From positions 1-60,800 of the forward strand of contig CAKKPE010000029.1 of the NCBI GenBank assembly GCA_919901565.1: DNA of 60,800 bases, in the 5' to 3' direction. The translations under genes and the position numbers were made by a program. How positions within the stretch are numbered: position 1 is the stretch's first letter; each line of letters starts with the position of its first letter. Source of the DNA: a bacterium. GTDB lineage: Bacteria > CG2-30-53-67. Below are positions 16,887 to 25,744 of this stretch, one piece after another. The notes below the pieces were generated by a model. The model made no database searches and was not told where the DNA came from. It saw only the letters and a program-made list of their open reading frames with translations.

Positions 16887-19067
16887 ATGTCTGAATCAAG
16901 AAAATATAAAGTGAACGATCAAATAGCAAAGAACTATATCCTTGAGGTCTCCCCTGACATTACCGAAGAATTTGCGTTAAAAAAATTCAGGGAGATTAAC
17001 ATCCTTCTCAAGTCAAATTTGATATCCAACTTGAATATGGAATTCAAGGTCTCCCTTCATGTGCTTTGCGATCTGGTCCGCGAGATGATTCAGTATGACA
17101 AGGCCCTTCTCTACCTTTGGGACAATGATCTTGAGCGCCTGACCCCTTATATCGTCCGTGGTTTTTCTGAGAAGCAGGCCGAACAACCCAGCGATGGGAA
17201 TCTCTTTTCGGAATGGTGCCTGCGTTATGGTAAAACCTTGTTTGTCCCCTTCAGCAGCCATCCGGATGTCACCAGTTCGCTGGAAGAAGTAAACAGCAAA
17301 TCCATGATCTCTGTTCCCATTTATGAAAGCAATAATATCATCGGGACGTTGCAACTCTACAGTCATCAGTTAAATTTTTTCTCGGAAGATGACGCAAAAC
17401 TGCTCTGGCTTCTCATGATACAGTCAGAAACGCTTTTCAGAAACTATGAAAATCTGGAACGGATCAGTATCCTTTCATCTCAGGGCAGAACGACAGGTCA
17501 AACCAATATATCCCAGTTCCACGAACAATTGGAACGGGAGATCGGCCGGGCAGATCGCCGGAAAACCCCCATGTCTCTACTCTTGATTGAAGCTGACCGT
17601 ATGGGAGAATACACCCGGAAATACGGTCACCTCAAAGGAGAGGGGGCCTTGAATGAAATCGGATCCATGATTATGAACCAGATCCGTCAGATCGATACCT
17701 TCTCGCGTTATGGAGAGAACCGTTTTGCATTGCTCCTCACGGAAACAGACCGTAAGGGTGCAGCCATCTTTGCGAATCGTTTAACGGAAAACATCGGCCG
17801 TTCTCTCATTCAGGATGAGAATGGAGAAAAAACCATACGAATGACCATCAGTGCGGGGCTGGTTACCTTTCCTTTTGATGCCAAGGATAAGCTGCCCTTG
17901 ATTCAGGCTGCAGAACAAACCCTGCATAAGGCCAAAGAATCCGGCGGAAACCAGGTATGCCTCTATACGGAATTGGATAGCGCACCCCAGACATCCGAAT
18001 TGTCTGCCAAACATATGGATCTGGACCGGATCACCCAGACCATTGATTCCATATTCAATCTGGACCGCCTTCTCGAATTGGTGGTTCAGATCTGCATGGG
18101 GTCTCTGCAATCGGAAAAGGGCTCTTTTCTCTTGTACGACAAGGAGCACGACTGTTTTATTCTCAGGGTTGCCTGTGGTTTCGGAAAATACGCTGATCTG
18201 ATTAAGAATACCCGGGTTCCTGCGGAAAGAACGATTACCGGCTGGGTGGCGGCCCTGAAAGAACCGGTGGTTTCTACCAACATCGAGGAGATTACTGCCG
18301 TACCCAAAAGCCTTTATAAAGATTATAAAAACAACTCTTTTCTTTCTGTTCCCCTTATATCGGAAGACAAGACCATAGGTGTGGTACATCTTTCCAACAA
18401 AATATCAAATGACGGGATCTTTACTCATGATGATCTTGAACGAATCCTTCCTCTCAGCGAACATCTGACTCATTTCCTCAAGCAAGGTATCAGCTTTGAA
18501 GAAGCGCAGTACAATTTTTCAAAAACGGCTTTATCCTTTCTTGCGTTTATGCTGGAAGCAAAGGATCCTTATAACAGAAACCATTCAGAAAGAGTGGCCG
18601 GTTACGCGGAAAAACTTGCCCGGCGCATGAACTTGAGCCAGAAAGAGATAGAAAAGCTTACCCTTTCGGCCCGGCTTCACGATATCGGCAAGATCGCCAT
18701 CAGTGATGAACTCTTCCACAAACCGGGAAAATTGAATGAAGAAGAGACTGCTGCTGTTCGGCGCCTCCCCTTCTTCAGCTGGAAGATTCTCGACGCCCTT
18801 TCCACCAATGACGAAGTGGTAAAAAATACGGTCCTTAAACTTCATGAAAAACTTGACGGCTCAGGATACCCTTATGGCTTGGTTGGGGAACAAATCTCCC
18901 TTCCATCCCGCATACTCAGTGTAGCCGACACCTTCGTTTCCATGACATCGAACCGCCCCTACCGGCCCCCCTTCAGCCAAAAAGACGCCCTGCAAAACAT
19001 GGCCGCGTTAGCCAATATCCACTATGACCCTGAGGTTTTGCAAAATCTGACGGAAATCATCCAATAA
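16887..19067 (+). CDS. GAF-GGDEF-like-GAF-HD-GYP signalling protein with degenerate active sites
   Basis: About 726 residues with four domains: GAF (about 40-200), GGDEF-like (about 210-365), a second GAF (about 380-540) and HD-GYP (about 545-725). In the GGDEF domain the catalytic loop reads RYGENRFALL instead of RYGGEEF, so cyclic-di-GMP synthesis is unlikely. In the HD-GYP domain LHDIGK and HEKLDGSGYP are present. However, the usual K-x-H-P ligand reads RRLPFF and the His-His pair before E-x-x-D-G is Leu-His, so metal ligands are missing. It therefore looks like a sensor or effector rather than an enzyme. It is driven by a sigma-54 promoter. An ATG at 16878 is nearly as good a start. Confidence 0.85.
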   Translation: MSESRKYKVNDQIAKNYILEVSPDITEEFALKKFREINILLKSNLISNLNMEFKVSLHVLCDLVREMIQYDKALLYLWDNDLERLTPYIVRGFSEKQAEQPSDGNLFSEWCLRYGKTLFVPFSSHPDVTSSLEEVNSKSMISVPIYESNNIIGTLQLYSHQLNFFSEDDAKLLWLLMIQSETLFRNYENLERISILSSQGRTTGQTNISQFHEQLEREIGRADRRKTPMSLLLIEADRMGEYTRKYGHLKGEGALNEIGSMIMNQIRQIDTFSRYGENRFALLLTETDRKGAAIFANRLTENIGRSLIQDENGEKTIRMTISAGLVTFPFDAKDKLPLIQAAEQTLHKAKESGGNQVCLYTELDSAPQTSELSAKHMDLDRITQTIDSIFNLDRLLELVVQICMGSLQSEKGSFLLYDKEHDCFILRVACGFGKYADLIKNTRVPAERTITGWVAALKEPVVSTNIEEITAVPKSLYKDYKNNSFLSVPLISEDKTIGVVHLSNKISNDGIFTHDDLERILPLSEHLTHFLKQGISFEEAQYNFSKTALSFLAFMLEAKDPYNRNHSERVAGYAEKLARRMNLSQKEIEKLTLSARLHDIGKIAISDELFHKPGKLNEEETAAVRRLPFFSWKILDALSTNDEVVKNTVLKLHEKLDGSGYPYGLVGEQISLPSRILSVADTFVSMTSNRPYRPPFSQKDALQNMAALANIHYDPEVLQNLTEIIQ

Positions 19068-19209
19068 TTTATAGCAGGTCGGAACAAGGGATAGAACGTA
19101 AAAGGACATTTTTTCCGGCAAGTCTTTTTATGAGAAGGTGGCGGTCTTACTGGGAATCCTGATCTTTACGGTCTTTGGAACTCCCTGACCGGGAGGAGGG
19201 GCGCTTCAT

Positions 19210-19290
19210 TCACGTTCCACCCTTTAATGACATAAATCCCAGCAAGGCAATAAATCCTGCAGCGATGACAAACACCCATATTTCGTTCAT
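19210..19290 (-). CDS. Possible 26-aa membrane peptide
   Basis: An ATG-started frame encodes MNEIWVFVIAAGFIALLGF followed by MSLKGGT, which is essentially one transmembrane helix with a short polar end. The ribosome site is weak (AGAAAGC). It lies in the gap between the HD-GYP gene and the FmdB gene, with no other candidate there. It is short enough to arise by chance. Confidence 0.3.
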   Translation of the reverse strand: MNEIWVFVIAAGFIALLGFMSLKGGT

Positions 19291-19353
19291 TATTATGCTT
19301 TCTATAATTCTATAATTTCTGTTTCCTGCGACCGCAGGTCTTTTTCAATGTGC

Positions 19354-19560
19354 TCAAGAGAATCCCCCTTGAGATGGGCACCCTCCGGCAACTCCATTTT
19401 TACATGCCCCGCCACCCTGAAGAGTTGAAACGGACATCAGTTTTTCACATGAGTGTTCACCGCATACAGGACAATTCACACCCTGGCTGTCTGCACCGAT
19501 TTTCTGTAAAATCTCAAAAACTTCGCCACAACCGGCACAACGGTATTCGTAATAAGGCAT
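19354..19560 (-). CDS. FmdB-type zinc-ribbon protein
   Basis: A 68-residue protein with the FmdB/CxxC_CxxC_SSSS regulatory zinc ribbon: MPYYEYRCAGCGEVFE, then CPVCG about 22 residues later, giving two C-x2-C pairs that bind one zinc. The tail is glycine- and cysteine-rich (GGGACKNG, GGCPSQGGF). The family is widespread in anaerobes and loosely called a putative regulator; real function is unclear. GGAGGA is upstream with a spacing of about 11. It is transcribed divergently from the LysR gene. Confidence 0.85.
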   Translation of the reverse strand: MPYYEYRCAGCGEVFEILQKIGADSQGVNCPVCGEHSCEKLMSVSTLQGGGACKNGVAGGCPSQGGFS

Positions 19561-19602
19561 AATTTAGCGTTCCTCCAAAATAAATTCCTATAAGAGTTAA
19601 TA

Positions 19603-19632
19603 ATCATATAATAATCAGACTAATATAGTCAA
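19603..19632 (-). promoter_or_regulatory. Sigma-70-like promoter for the FmdB gene
   Basis: Reading leftward, TTGACT (complement of 19627-19632) and TATGAT (complement of 19603-19608) are separated by 18 bp. The predicted start is close to 19596, with a leader of about 35 bases. The region is shared with the divergent LysR gene. Confidence 0.5.
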
Positions 19633-19698
19633 GTTCATTTCCTGTTCACAATATAAAAATTTTATGGTATCTTAAAATACTCTTTATAGGCAGGGCCC

Positions 19699-20610
19699 AT
19701 GATCGATTCCAGGCTGCTCATTTTTTTAAAATCCGCCGACAAATTAAGCTTCTCAGAAGCCGCCAAGGAGCTTTTGCTCACGCAGCCTGCCGTAAGTTTT
19801 CAGATCAAAAAACTCGAGGATTATTTCGGCATTCCCCTGTTCTACCGCGAAAAAAACAGGATTTCCCTGACTGAGGCCGGAGAAATCCTGTTTCGGCAAG
19901 CAAAAAAAATTCTCTCCTGTTACGAAGAGGCGGAAAGGGCCATCGGACAGATCAGCGGGATCGTTCAGGGCCGGATGATGGTTGGAGCCAGCACTACTAT
20001 GGGGGAGTATATCCTTCCGAAGATCCTGGGAGATTTCGAAGGTCGTTATCCTGATGTGAAAACTCTTCTGGAAATAGGGAATTCGGACCGCATCTTAAAC
20101 GGGGTGTTAAGCCGATATCTGGATGTCGGCATTCTGGCTGAAGAGGTGAAAAATCGGGAACTCCATCAGGAAAAAATTATTGAGGATGAGTTGGTCCTGA
20201 TCACATCATCTAAGCATCCCCTTGCCGGGAAAAAGAAGATTAGCCTTCAGGATCTTGAAGGCCAGAGGTTCATTGCCCGGGAGAAAGGATCGGGAACACG
20301 CAAGGAGATTGAATCACATCTGAAAAAGGCCGGGATCGATCCCCAAAAACTTCGAACCACCATGTGGCTCGGCAGCAGCGAGGCCGTCAAAGGGGCAGTG
20401 GAGGGGGGGCTTGGGATCTCAATCCTCTCCCGCTGGGCCATCCAGAAGGAGGTCCGCCTTGGAACCCTTCGTGAAGTACCGATCCAGGGTGTCCGCATGA
20501 TTCGGGACTTTAAGCTGATCTACTATAAAGGAAAAGAGTTTTCCCATGCAATGGGAGTCTTTTTAAAATTTCTCAAGGAATACGATTGGAGCCGTCTTTG
20601 CAGAAAGTAA
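19699..20610 (+). CDS. LysR-family transcriptional regulator
   Basis: A 303-residue LysR regulator. The N-terminal winged HTH is textbook (FLKSADKLSFSEAAKELLLT, QPAVSFQIKKLEDYFGIPLF, LTEAGEILFRQAKKIL). The C-terminal periplasmic-binding-like effector domain runs from about residue 90 (GRMMVGASTTMGEYILPKIL) to the end. The part LGISILSRWAIQKEVRLGTL is typical of the CysB/CbbR-like group. The inducer and targets are not visible. Its stop overlaps the start of the downstream glycosyltransferase, so the two are probably translated together. FmdB is divergent. Confidence 0.9.
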   Translation: MIDSRLLIFLKSADKLSFSEAAKELLLTQPAVSFQIKKLEDYFGIPLFYREKNRISLTEAGEILFRQAKKILSCYEEAERAIGQISGIVQGRMMVGASTTMGEYILPKILGDFEGRYPDVKTLLEIGNSDRILNGVLSRYLDVGILAEEVKNRELHQEKIIEDELVLITSSKHPLAGKKKISLQDLEGQRFIAREKGSGTRKEIESHLKKAGIDPQKLRTTMWLGSSEAVKGAVEGGLGISILSRWAIQKEVRLGTLREVPIQGVRMIRDFKLIYYKGKEFSHAMGVFLKFLKEYDWSRLCRK

Positions 20611-21320
20611 ATTATGCGTCTAAAAACCGGGATAGAATCTCGATTATTGTCCCGGTGCTGAATGAAGCAGAAAGAATATCTTCCATCATCCAGCAAGTTA
20701 TATCTTTAAATCCATTCGAATATTGGATTGTCGACGGGGGTAGTGACGACGGGACCCTGGGTCTCGCCCGGAAACATACAGATCGGGTTCTCCAGGCTTC
20801 AGGCGGGCTTCCTGCACAACTGAACCTTGGAGGAGAGAGGTCAGAAGGAGATGTTCTCTTTTTTGTCCATGCGGACTCCCGGATCCACGAAAAAGCACTC
20901 CAGTCCATCTCCTTGTCCTTGAACGACCCTCGGGTGGCGGGAGGGGGATTTCACCTGCAGATCGATTCAGGCCGCCGGGTGATAAAAATAATCAGCTATC
21001 TGGCCAACCTCCGCGCCCGCTTGCTGGGTACCCCGCTGGGAGACCAGGGCATCTTTGTCCGCAAAGAGGTTTTTTTACGTTTAAAGGGCTTTCGTTCAAG
21101 TGTGTTGCTTGAAGACCTGGATTTTTCCTTGCGCATGAAGAAACATGGGCGTGTGGTTTTACTCAGTGAGCCTATTATCACATCCCCGAGGAAATGGGAG
21201 CGTTACGGTCTGCTTCGAACAACCCTTTCGCATCTTCGCTTTGTCATCGGGCATTTCATCCATACCGATCCGGAAGGACTCAAGAAGAGATACGCGTCCT
21301 TCAAGAACCGGGCCCGGTAA
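20586..21320 (+). CDS. TIGR04283-type family 2 glycosyltransferase
   Basis: A GT2-fold transferase of about 244 residues: ISIIVPVLNEAERISSII, YWIVDGGSDDGTLGLAR, the D-x-D-like GDVLFFVHADSRI, GGGFHLQID and LLEDLDFSLRMKKHGRVVLL. The RARLLGTPLGDQGIFVRK block is characteristic of the TIGR04283 group, which has been tied to arsenosugar biosynthesis in some genomes. No arsenic gene is seen here. Two TTG starts are possible (20586 with AAGGA upstream, 20598 with GGAG upstream). The gene overlaps the LysR stop by up to 25 bp. Confidence 0.85.
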   Translation: MEPSLQKVNYASKNRDRISIIVPVLNEAERISSIIQQVISLNPFEYWIVDGGSDDGTLGLARKHTDRVLQASGGLPAQLNLGGERSEGDVLFFVHADSRIHEKALQSISLSLNDPRVAGGGFHLQIDSGRRVIKIISYLANLRARLLGTPLGDQGIFVRKEVFLRLKGFRSSVLLEDLDFSLRMKKHGRVVLLSEPIITSPRKWERYGLLRTTLSHLRFVIGHFIHTDPEGLKKRYASFKNRAR

Positions 21321-21379
21321 GGATAGACCCCTTGTTCCAAAAAGACCCCATGGTTTTTTCTGAACAAAGATGTGCGGAT

Positions 21380-23812
21380 CTATTTTTTCTTTGCTGCCGG
21401 TTTCCTTTTTTTAGGTCCGGTTTTTCCGGATTTAGTCTTTCCCTTGGGCAGCAGAGCGATCTTCAGGACGTCGTCCATCCTTTCCACCGGGATGAATTCA
21501 AGATTCTTTTTGACCTTTGGAGGGAGTTCCAGAAGGTCTTTCTCATTCTTTTTTGGAATGATTACCTGCTTGATTCCCGCCCGCATTGCAGCCAGGGCCT
21601 TTTCCCTCAGTCCCCCGATGGGAAGCACCCGTCCACGCAAGGTCACCTCTCCGGTCATGGCCAGATTCTTTTTGATCGCCCGATCGGTAAAGATAGAGGC
21701 GAGGGATGTCGCCATGGTGATACCCGCTGAGGGCCCATCCTTGGGAATGGCTCCGGCCGGTATGTGCACGTGTATATCATGCTGTGAGAAGATGTTCTCG
21801 TTGATTCCCAGTAAATGGGCCCTGGACCGGATGAAACTCATCGCAGCATGAGCTGATTCCTTCATCACCTCCCCCAGGTGGCCGGTAAGGACAAGACTCC
21901 CCTTTCCCTTCATCTTGGTCGCCTCGATAAAGATAATCTCTCCTCCGCTCTGGGTCCAGGCAAGTCCCGTGGCGACACCGATCTGGTCTTCTCCCACTTC
22001 CACTTCAGGAAGATATCTGGGAGCCCCCAGAAACTTATGGAGGTTGTTCGCACTGATCAGGTGTTTTTTCTCTTTGCCTTCAGCCACATGTTTTGCAATC
22101 TTCCGGCACAGGCTTGCCATCTCCCGTTCCAGATTCCGAAGACCAGCCTCCTGTGTATAGTAGGTAATCATATTCAATATGGCAGAATCCGATATCGCCA
22201 GGTTTTTCTCGCTGATCCCATGCTCCTCCAACTGCCTTGGAACCAGATAGCGGCGGGCGATCATGAGTTTTTCTTCATGAGTATATCCGGAAAGATAGAT
22301 CACCTCCATCCTGTCTCTCAAGGCCGAAGGGATAGGATCCAAGAGATTGGCCGTGGTAATGAACATGACATTGGAAAGATCAAAAGGCACATTCAGATAA
22401 TGGTCTGAGAAGGAATTGTTCTGCTCCGGATCCAGGACCTCCAGCAGCGCCGACGAGGGATCGCCCCGAAAATCCGAGCCGAGCTTATCGATTTCGTCCA
22501 TCATGAACACCGGGTTATTGGAGCCGGCCTGCTTGATCCCCTGGATCACCCGCCCCGGAAGGGCCCCGACATAGGTTCTTCGGTGCCCGCGAATTTCGGC
22601 CTCATCCCGTACTCCGCCCAGGGAAATCCGGACAAACTGCCTTCCCAGTGCGCGCGCAATGGACCGTCCAAGAGAGGTTTTTCCTACCCCTGGCGGCCCA
22701 ACAAAACAAAGGATCGGACCTTTCATCTTCTTTTTGAGCTTCCTCACGCTGAGGTATTCCAGGATACGCTCTTTGATCTTCTCCAGGTCATAATGGTCTT
22801 CATCGAGTACGGTTTTTGCCTTTTTAATATCGAGGGAATCCTTGCTGCTTTTTTTCCACGGCATATCAATAAGCCATTCCAGGTAGGTTCGCACGGTGGT
22901 TGCCTCAGCAGAATCAGGATGCATCTTCTCAAGCCTCTTAACCTGCTTTTCGGCTTCCTGGTCCACCTTCTTCGGCATCTGGGACTTCCGGATTTTTTCC
23001 CGGAGCTCATTGACCTCTTCGGCCCGTTCATCCACCTCTCCAAGCTCTTTCTGGATGGCCTTGAGCTGCTCTCTTAAAAAATATTCACGCTGTATCTTGT
23101 CCATTTCACCTTTGGCTTCAGCCTGAATCTTCTGCTGCACGGAAAGGAGCTCTATTTCCTTGTTCAGATATTCACTAACCTTCTGAAGCCTCTTTACAGA
23201 ATTGCCCAGTTCAAGAATCTCCTGGGCCTGATCCACCTTCAAGCCGATATTGGACGTGATCAGGTCCGCCAGCCTGCCGGGATCTTCGATGTTTTCCGCA
23301 ATAATCAGAATATCCGGAAGGATCATCTTGCCCAGGGAAACCATATGTTCCAGCTGCTCCTTCACGTTCCGCATCATGGCTTCCACTTCCACGGTTACCT
23401 GGGTGGCTACCTCGTCGGGTATTTTTTCAATAGCAACCTTGAAAAACGGGCGGGTCGAGATGAACTGTTTGATCCTGGCTTTGGCAAGCCCCTGGACCAG
23501 AATCTTTATCCTGCCGTCAGGAAGCTTCAGCATCCGCATGATGGTAGCCACCGTCCCTATAGAGTTGACCCCTTCAGCCGTGGGCTCCTCATCCTCAATC
23601 TTTTTCTGAGTGCAAAGAAGAATCAGACGATCCTGTGCAAGGGCCTCGTCAATGGCACGGATAGAAACCTCCCGGCCAACAAAGAGGGGAAGGATCATAT
23701 AGGGGAAGACAACCACGTCGCGGACTGGTAGAAGCGGAATCTCTTCGGGAATCTTTATCTCTTCTTCCTTTTGAGCCTTGCTCTCTTCATCCTGTTTTTT
23801 TTCTTCGGCCAT
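21380..23812 (-). CDS. lon: ATP-dependent Lon protease
   Basis: LonA-type protease of 810 residues, which degrades misfolded and regulatory proteins in the cytosol. The N-terminal substrate-binding domain begins PLLPVRDVVVFPYMILPLFV. The AAA+ module has Walker A GPPGVGKTS near residue 371, the DEIDK Walker B region and DPEQNNSFSDHYLNVPFDLS. The C-terminal protease domain has the catalytic Ser in KDGPSAGITMATSLAS (about 693), with the partner Lys about 40 residues later in GLREKALAAMRAG. A Lys-rich tail (KKRKPAAKKK) ends the chain. GGAGGA precedes the ATG. It lies 38 bp downstream of galU on the same strand. Confidence 0.97.
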   Translation of the reverse strand: MAEEKKQDEESKAQKEEEIKIPEEIPLLPVRDVVVFPYMILPLFVGREVSIRAIDEALAQDRLILLCTQKKIEDEEPTAEGVNSIGTVATIMRMLKLPDGRIKILVQGLAKARIKQFISTRPFFKVAIEKIPDEVATQVTVEVEAMMRNVKEQLEHMVSLGKMILPDILIIAENIEDPGRLADLITSNIGLKVDQAQEILELGNSVKRLQKVSEYLNKEIELLSVQQKIQAEAKGEMDKIQREYFLREQLKAIQKELGEVDERAEEVNELREKIRKSQMPKKVDQEAEKQVKRLEKMHPDSAEATTVRTYLEWLIDMPWKKSSKDSLDIKKAKTVLDEDHYDLEKIKERILEYLSVRKLKKKMKGPILCFVGPPGVGKTSLGRSIARALGRQFVRISLGGVRDEAEIRGHRRTYVGALPGRVIQGIKQAGSNNPVFMMDEIDKLGSDFRGDPSSALLEVLDPEQNNSFSDHYLNVPFDLSNVMFITTANLLDPIPSALRDRMEVIYLSGYTHEEKLMIARRYLVPRQLEEHGISEKNLAISDSAILNMITYYTQEAGLRNLEREMASLCRKIAKHVAEGKEKKHLISANNLHKFLGAPRYLPEVEVGEDQIGVATGLAWTQSGGEIIFIEATKMKGKGSLVLTGHLGEVMKESAHAAMSFIRSRAHLLGINENIFSQHDIHVHIPAGAIPKDGPSAGITMATSLASIFTDRAIKKNLAMTGEVTLRGRVLPIGGLREKALAAMRAGIKQVIIPKKNEKDLLELPPKVKKNLEFIPVERMDDVLKIALLPKGKTKSGKTGPKKRKPAAKKK

Positions 23813-23850
23813 TCCATTCCTCCAAAATATATTCGAATCAGATCTGCATG

Positions 23851-24735
23851 CTAAAATGCATCGAGGTCCAGTCCTTTTAGATAGGACTTGAAGGCCGGCC
23901 CCAATTCAGAGTTCTTAAGCCCGAATTCCACGGTGGCCTCGAGAAACCCAATCTTGCTCCCTGCATCATAGCGTTTTCCATGAAGAATGTACCCGTAAAC
24001 AGGCTCTACCTCCGCCAGACGCTGAAGGGCATTGGTCAGCTGGATCTCGCCCCCGACCCCTTTCTCCTGTTTTTCCAGAAACCCAAAGATTCTTGGGGTC
24101 AGGATGTAGCGTCCGATGATCGCGAGATTGGATGGCGCATCTTCTTTCCTGGGTTTTTCCACCATGCGCTGGACCTTATAGATCCCTTCTCCCAGTGATT
24201 CTCCCTGAATCACACCATACAGGTGGATCTGGTCTTTCGGGACCTCCTGAAGGGCCAGGACCGAATAGTGGTACCGATCGAATATCTGAAGCATCTGCTT
24301 GAGAGCGGGCACTTCGGACGCTATAATATCATCGCCCAGGAGGATGGCAAAAGGCTCGTTCCCGACAATATCCTTTGCGCACAAGACCGCATGTCCAAGC
24401 CCCAGAGGTTCTTTTTGGCGGACATAGACAAAGTTCACCATGTTTGAAATCTCTTCAATGTCTCGAAGGGCACTGGTCTTTCCTTTGGCCTCAAGATAAA
24501 ATTCCAATTCCACATTCCTGTCAAAATGGTCTTCGATCGCCCGTTTGCCCCGGCCCGTGATCATGATGATATGTTCCATTCCGGAGTCTACCGCCTCTTC
24601 CACCACATACTGAATCATAGGCTTGTCCACAAGTGGGAGCATCTCCTTGGGAGATGCCTTGGTGGCGGGAAGAAACCGGGTACCCAATCCTGCGGCAGGA
24701 AAAACCGCTTTACGGACCATCTTATTCGAATACAT
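23851..24735 (-). CDS. galU: UTP-glucose-1-phosphate uridylyltransferase
   Basis: A nucleotidyltransferase that makes UDP-glucose from UTP and glucose-1-phosphate. The 294-residue chain carries FPAAGLGTRFLPATKASPKEM at the nucleotide site, then VDKPMIQYVVEEAVDSG, FVYVRQKEPLGLGHAVLCA, FAILLGDDII and GEIQLTNALQRL, the last being the signature separating GalU from other sugar nucleotidyltransferases. UDP-glucose feeds glycans, and through UDP-glucuronate also aminoarabinose, whose genes lie further right. It is followed by lon and preceded by tRNA-Leu at 41 bp. A second in-frame ATG (residue 6) is possible. Confidence 0.95.
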   Translation of the reverse strand: MYSNKMVRKAVFPAAGLGTRFLPATKASPKEMLPLVDKPMIQYVVEEAVDSGMEHIIMITGRGKRAIEDHFDRNVELEFYLEAKGKTSALRDIEEISNMVNFVYVRQKEPLGLGHAVLCAKDIVGNEPFAILLGDDIIASEVPALKQMLQIFDRYHYSVLALQEVPKDQIHLYGVIQGESLGEGIYKVQRMVEKPRKEDAPSNLAIIGRYILTPRIFGFLEKQEKGVGGEIQLTNALQRLAEVEPVYGYILHGKRYDAGSKIGFLEATVEFGLKNSELGPAFKSYLKGLDLDAF

Positions 24736-24776
24736 CCTGATCCCTTCTATAGATTATTCATGCATTTGACTTTAAA

Positions 24777-24863
24777 TGGTGCCGAAGGGGGGAGTCGAAC
24801 CCCCACGAGATTGCTCTCACTGGTCTCTGAAACCAGCGCGTCTACCAATTCCACCACTTCGGC
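24777..24863 (-). tRNA. tRNA-Leu (anticodon CAG)
   Basis: On the minus strand the 87-nt sequence folds as a class II tRNA. The acceptor stem is GCCGAAG/CTTCGGC, the D arm contains GGTAGACGC, the anticodon stem CTGGT/ACCAG encloses loop TTCAGAG (anticodon CAG), a long variable arm follows, and the T arm is GGGGGTTCGACTCCCCC. The 3' CCA is encoded. The anticodon reads the leucine codon CUG. Confidence 0.95.
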
Positions 24864-24906
24864 ACAAAGGTGACGACAGAACGGACCGGATTTCTCAGTG
24901 GGGCAA

Positions 24907-24936
24907 ATCTTACTGAACAAGCCTTGGCCTTGTCAA
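24907..24936 (-). promoter_or_regulatory. Sigma-70 promoter for tRNA-Leu
   Basis: Reading leftward, TTGACA (complement of 24931-24936) and TAAGAT (complement of 24907-24912) are separated by 18 bp. Transcription would start about 37 bases before the tRNA. No terminator is seen between the tRNA and galU, so the same transcript may continue into galU and lon. Confidence 0.55.
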
Positions 24937-24998
24937 GATAAAACCATATCGCAGAACAGGGAGTATTTCTCTGTGTACTCTGTGGTTAGGTTTTGGTA

Positions 24999-25550
24999 TC
25001 ACTCCCCGAAGACCTCGGCAGTAAAGACCCAGAACCGTGCCCCTTTCTTCCAGGCATCCGTGGGGAGCCCTGCCTTGATGCAAAGGTGGCGGAAGGTTTC
25101 CTCCCGGTTCCATCCCTGCTCTGCTGCCACCTGGGGAAGAAAGACCGCCCGCTTTCCCTGCTTTTCGATGATGACCCCCTGTTTTCCGGGAATGAACTCT
25201 CCGGACTTTTTGATCTCCTGTTTCGGCGTCAGGACGGAGACTTCGATCTCGATCCGGTCCAGTTCCGAGGCCTCCACAGCCGGGAAACGATAGTCTCTGG
25301 AGCAAGCGGAAACGGTTATCTCCATGACCGACTTGTAAAGAGGGGTGACCGGTTCGATATAGCCTATGCATCCCCGCAGCTCTTTATTCTTCTCCAGGGT
25401 GACAAAGACGCCGGCCGGTTCTTTGATGCGGTCGGTCAGCTCAATTCCGTCAGGAACGGATGCCAGCTCTTTTTTCTCACTAACAAACGAGTCCAGAGAC
25501 GCCCTCGCAAGACGGAGCAGGGCCTTTTTCTCTTCGGGTGTCAGATACAT
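24999..25550 (-). CDS. amrA: AMMECR1-domain protein (AmmeMemoRadiSam system protein A)
   Basis: The 183-residue protein is a complete AMMECR1 domain, with PAGVFVTLEKNKELRGCIGY (the conserved LRGCIG motif, about residues 58-63), TVSACSRDYRFPAVEASELD, IEIEVSVLTPKQEI and QGVIIEKQGKRAVFLPQVA. In many bacteria and archaea the family is found with a Memo-like protein and a radical SAM protein (the AmmeMemoRadiSam system). Neither partner is adjacent here. The molecular function is not known; the conserved Cys and charged pocket suggest an enzyme. GGAGGGG precedes the ATG. Confidence 0.9.
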   Translation of the reverse strand: MYLTPEEKKALLRLARASLDSFVSEKKELASVPDGIELTDRIKEPAGVFVTLEKNKELRGCIGYIEPVTPLYKSVMEITVSACSRDYRFPAVEASELDRIEIEVSVLTPKQEIKKSGEFIPGKQGVIIEKQGKRAVFLPQVAAEQGWNREETFRHLCIKAGLPTDAWKKGARFWVFTAEVFGE

Positions 25551-25639
25551 GGTTTGGGCCCCTCCTGTTGAGATAGAGCAGTAAATAAATTCTTATACAT
25601 GAAAAAAGAACAAGCTTGTCCCGGCAATTTATAAGCGGG

Positions 25640-25744
25640 GAGCAGACCCGGCGCTCGACAAAGTCGGGGAATACGGCGTACGGATAGTACGCCGCATCGG
25701 CGGCACCAAGGGCTTCAGACAGACTGGATCACCTGAAACGAGTT
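25640..25744. repeat. GC-rich hairpin segment resembling the MITE core
   Basis: The segment contains GGCGTAC-GGATA-GTACGCC (7-bp stem) followed by GCAT. This is the same architecture as the GCGTAC...GTACGCCTCAT centre of the two MITE-like copies. A second hairpin CCTGAAAC-GA-GTTTCAGG spans its right end and reaches the stop codon of the next gene. No T tract follows on either strand, so it is not a classical terminator. It is probably a decayed member of the same repeat family. Confidence 0.4.

Noticed and set aside
24777-24863. tRNA-Leu as an integration site for a mobile island
   Set aside because: No integrase lies nearby and no copy of the tRNA 3' end was found on either side. The flanking genes are ordinary housekeeping genes.
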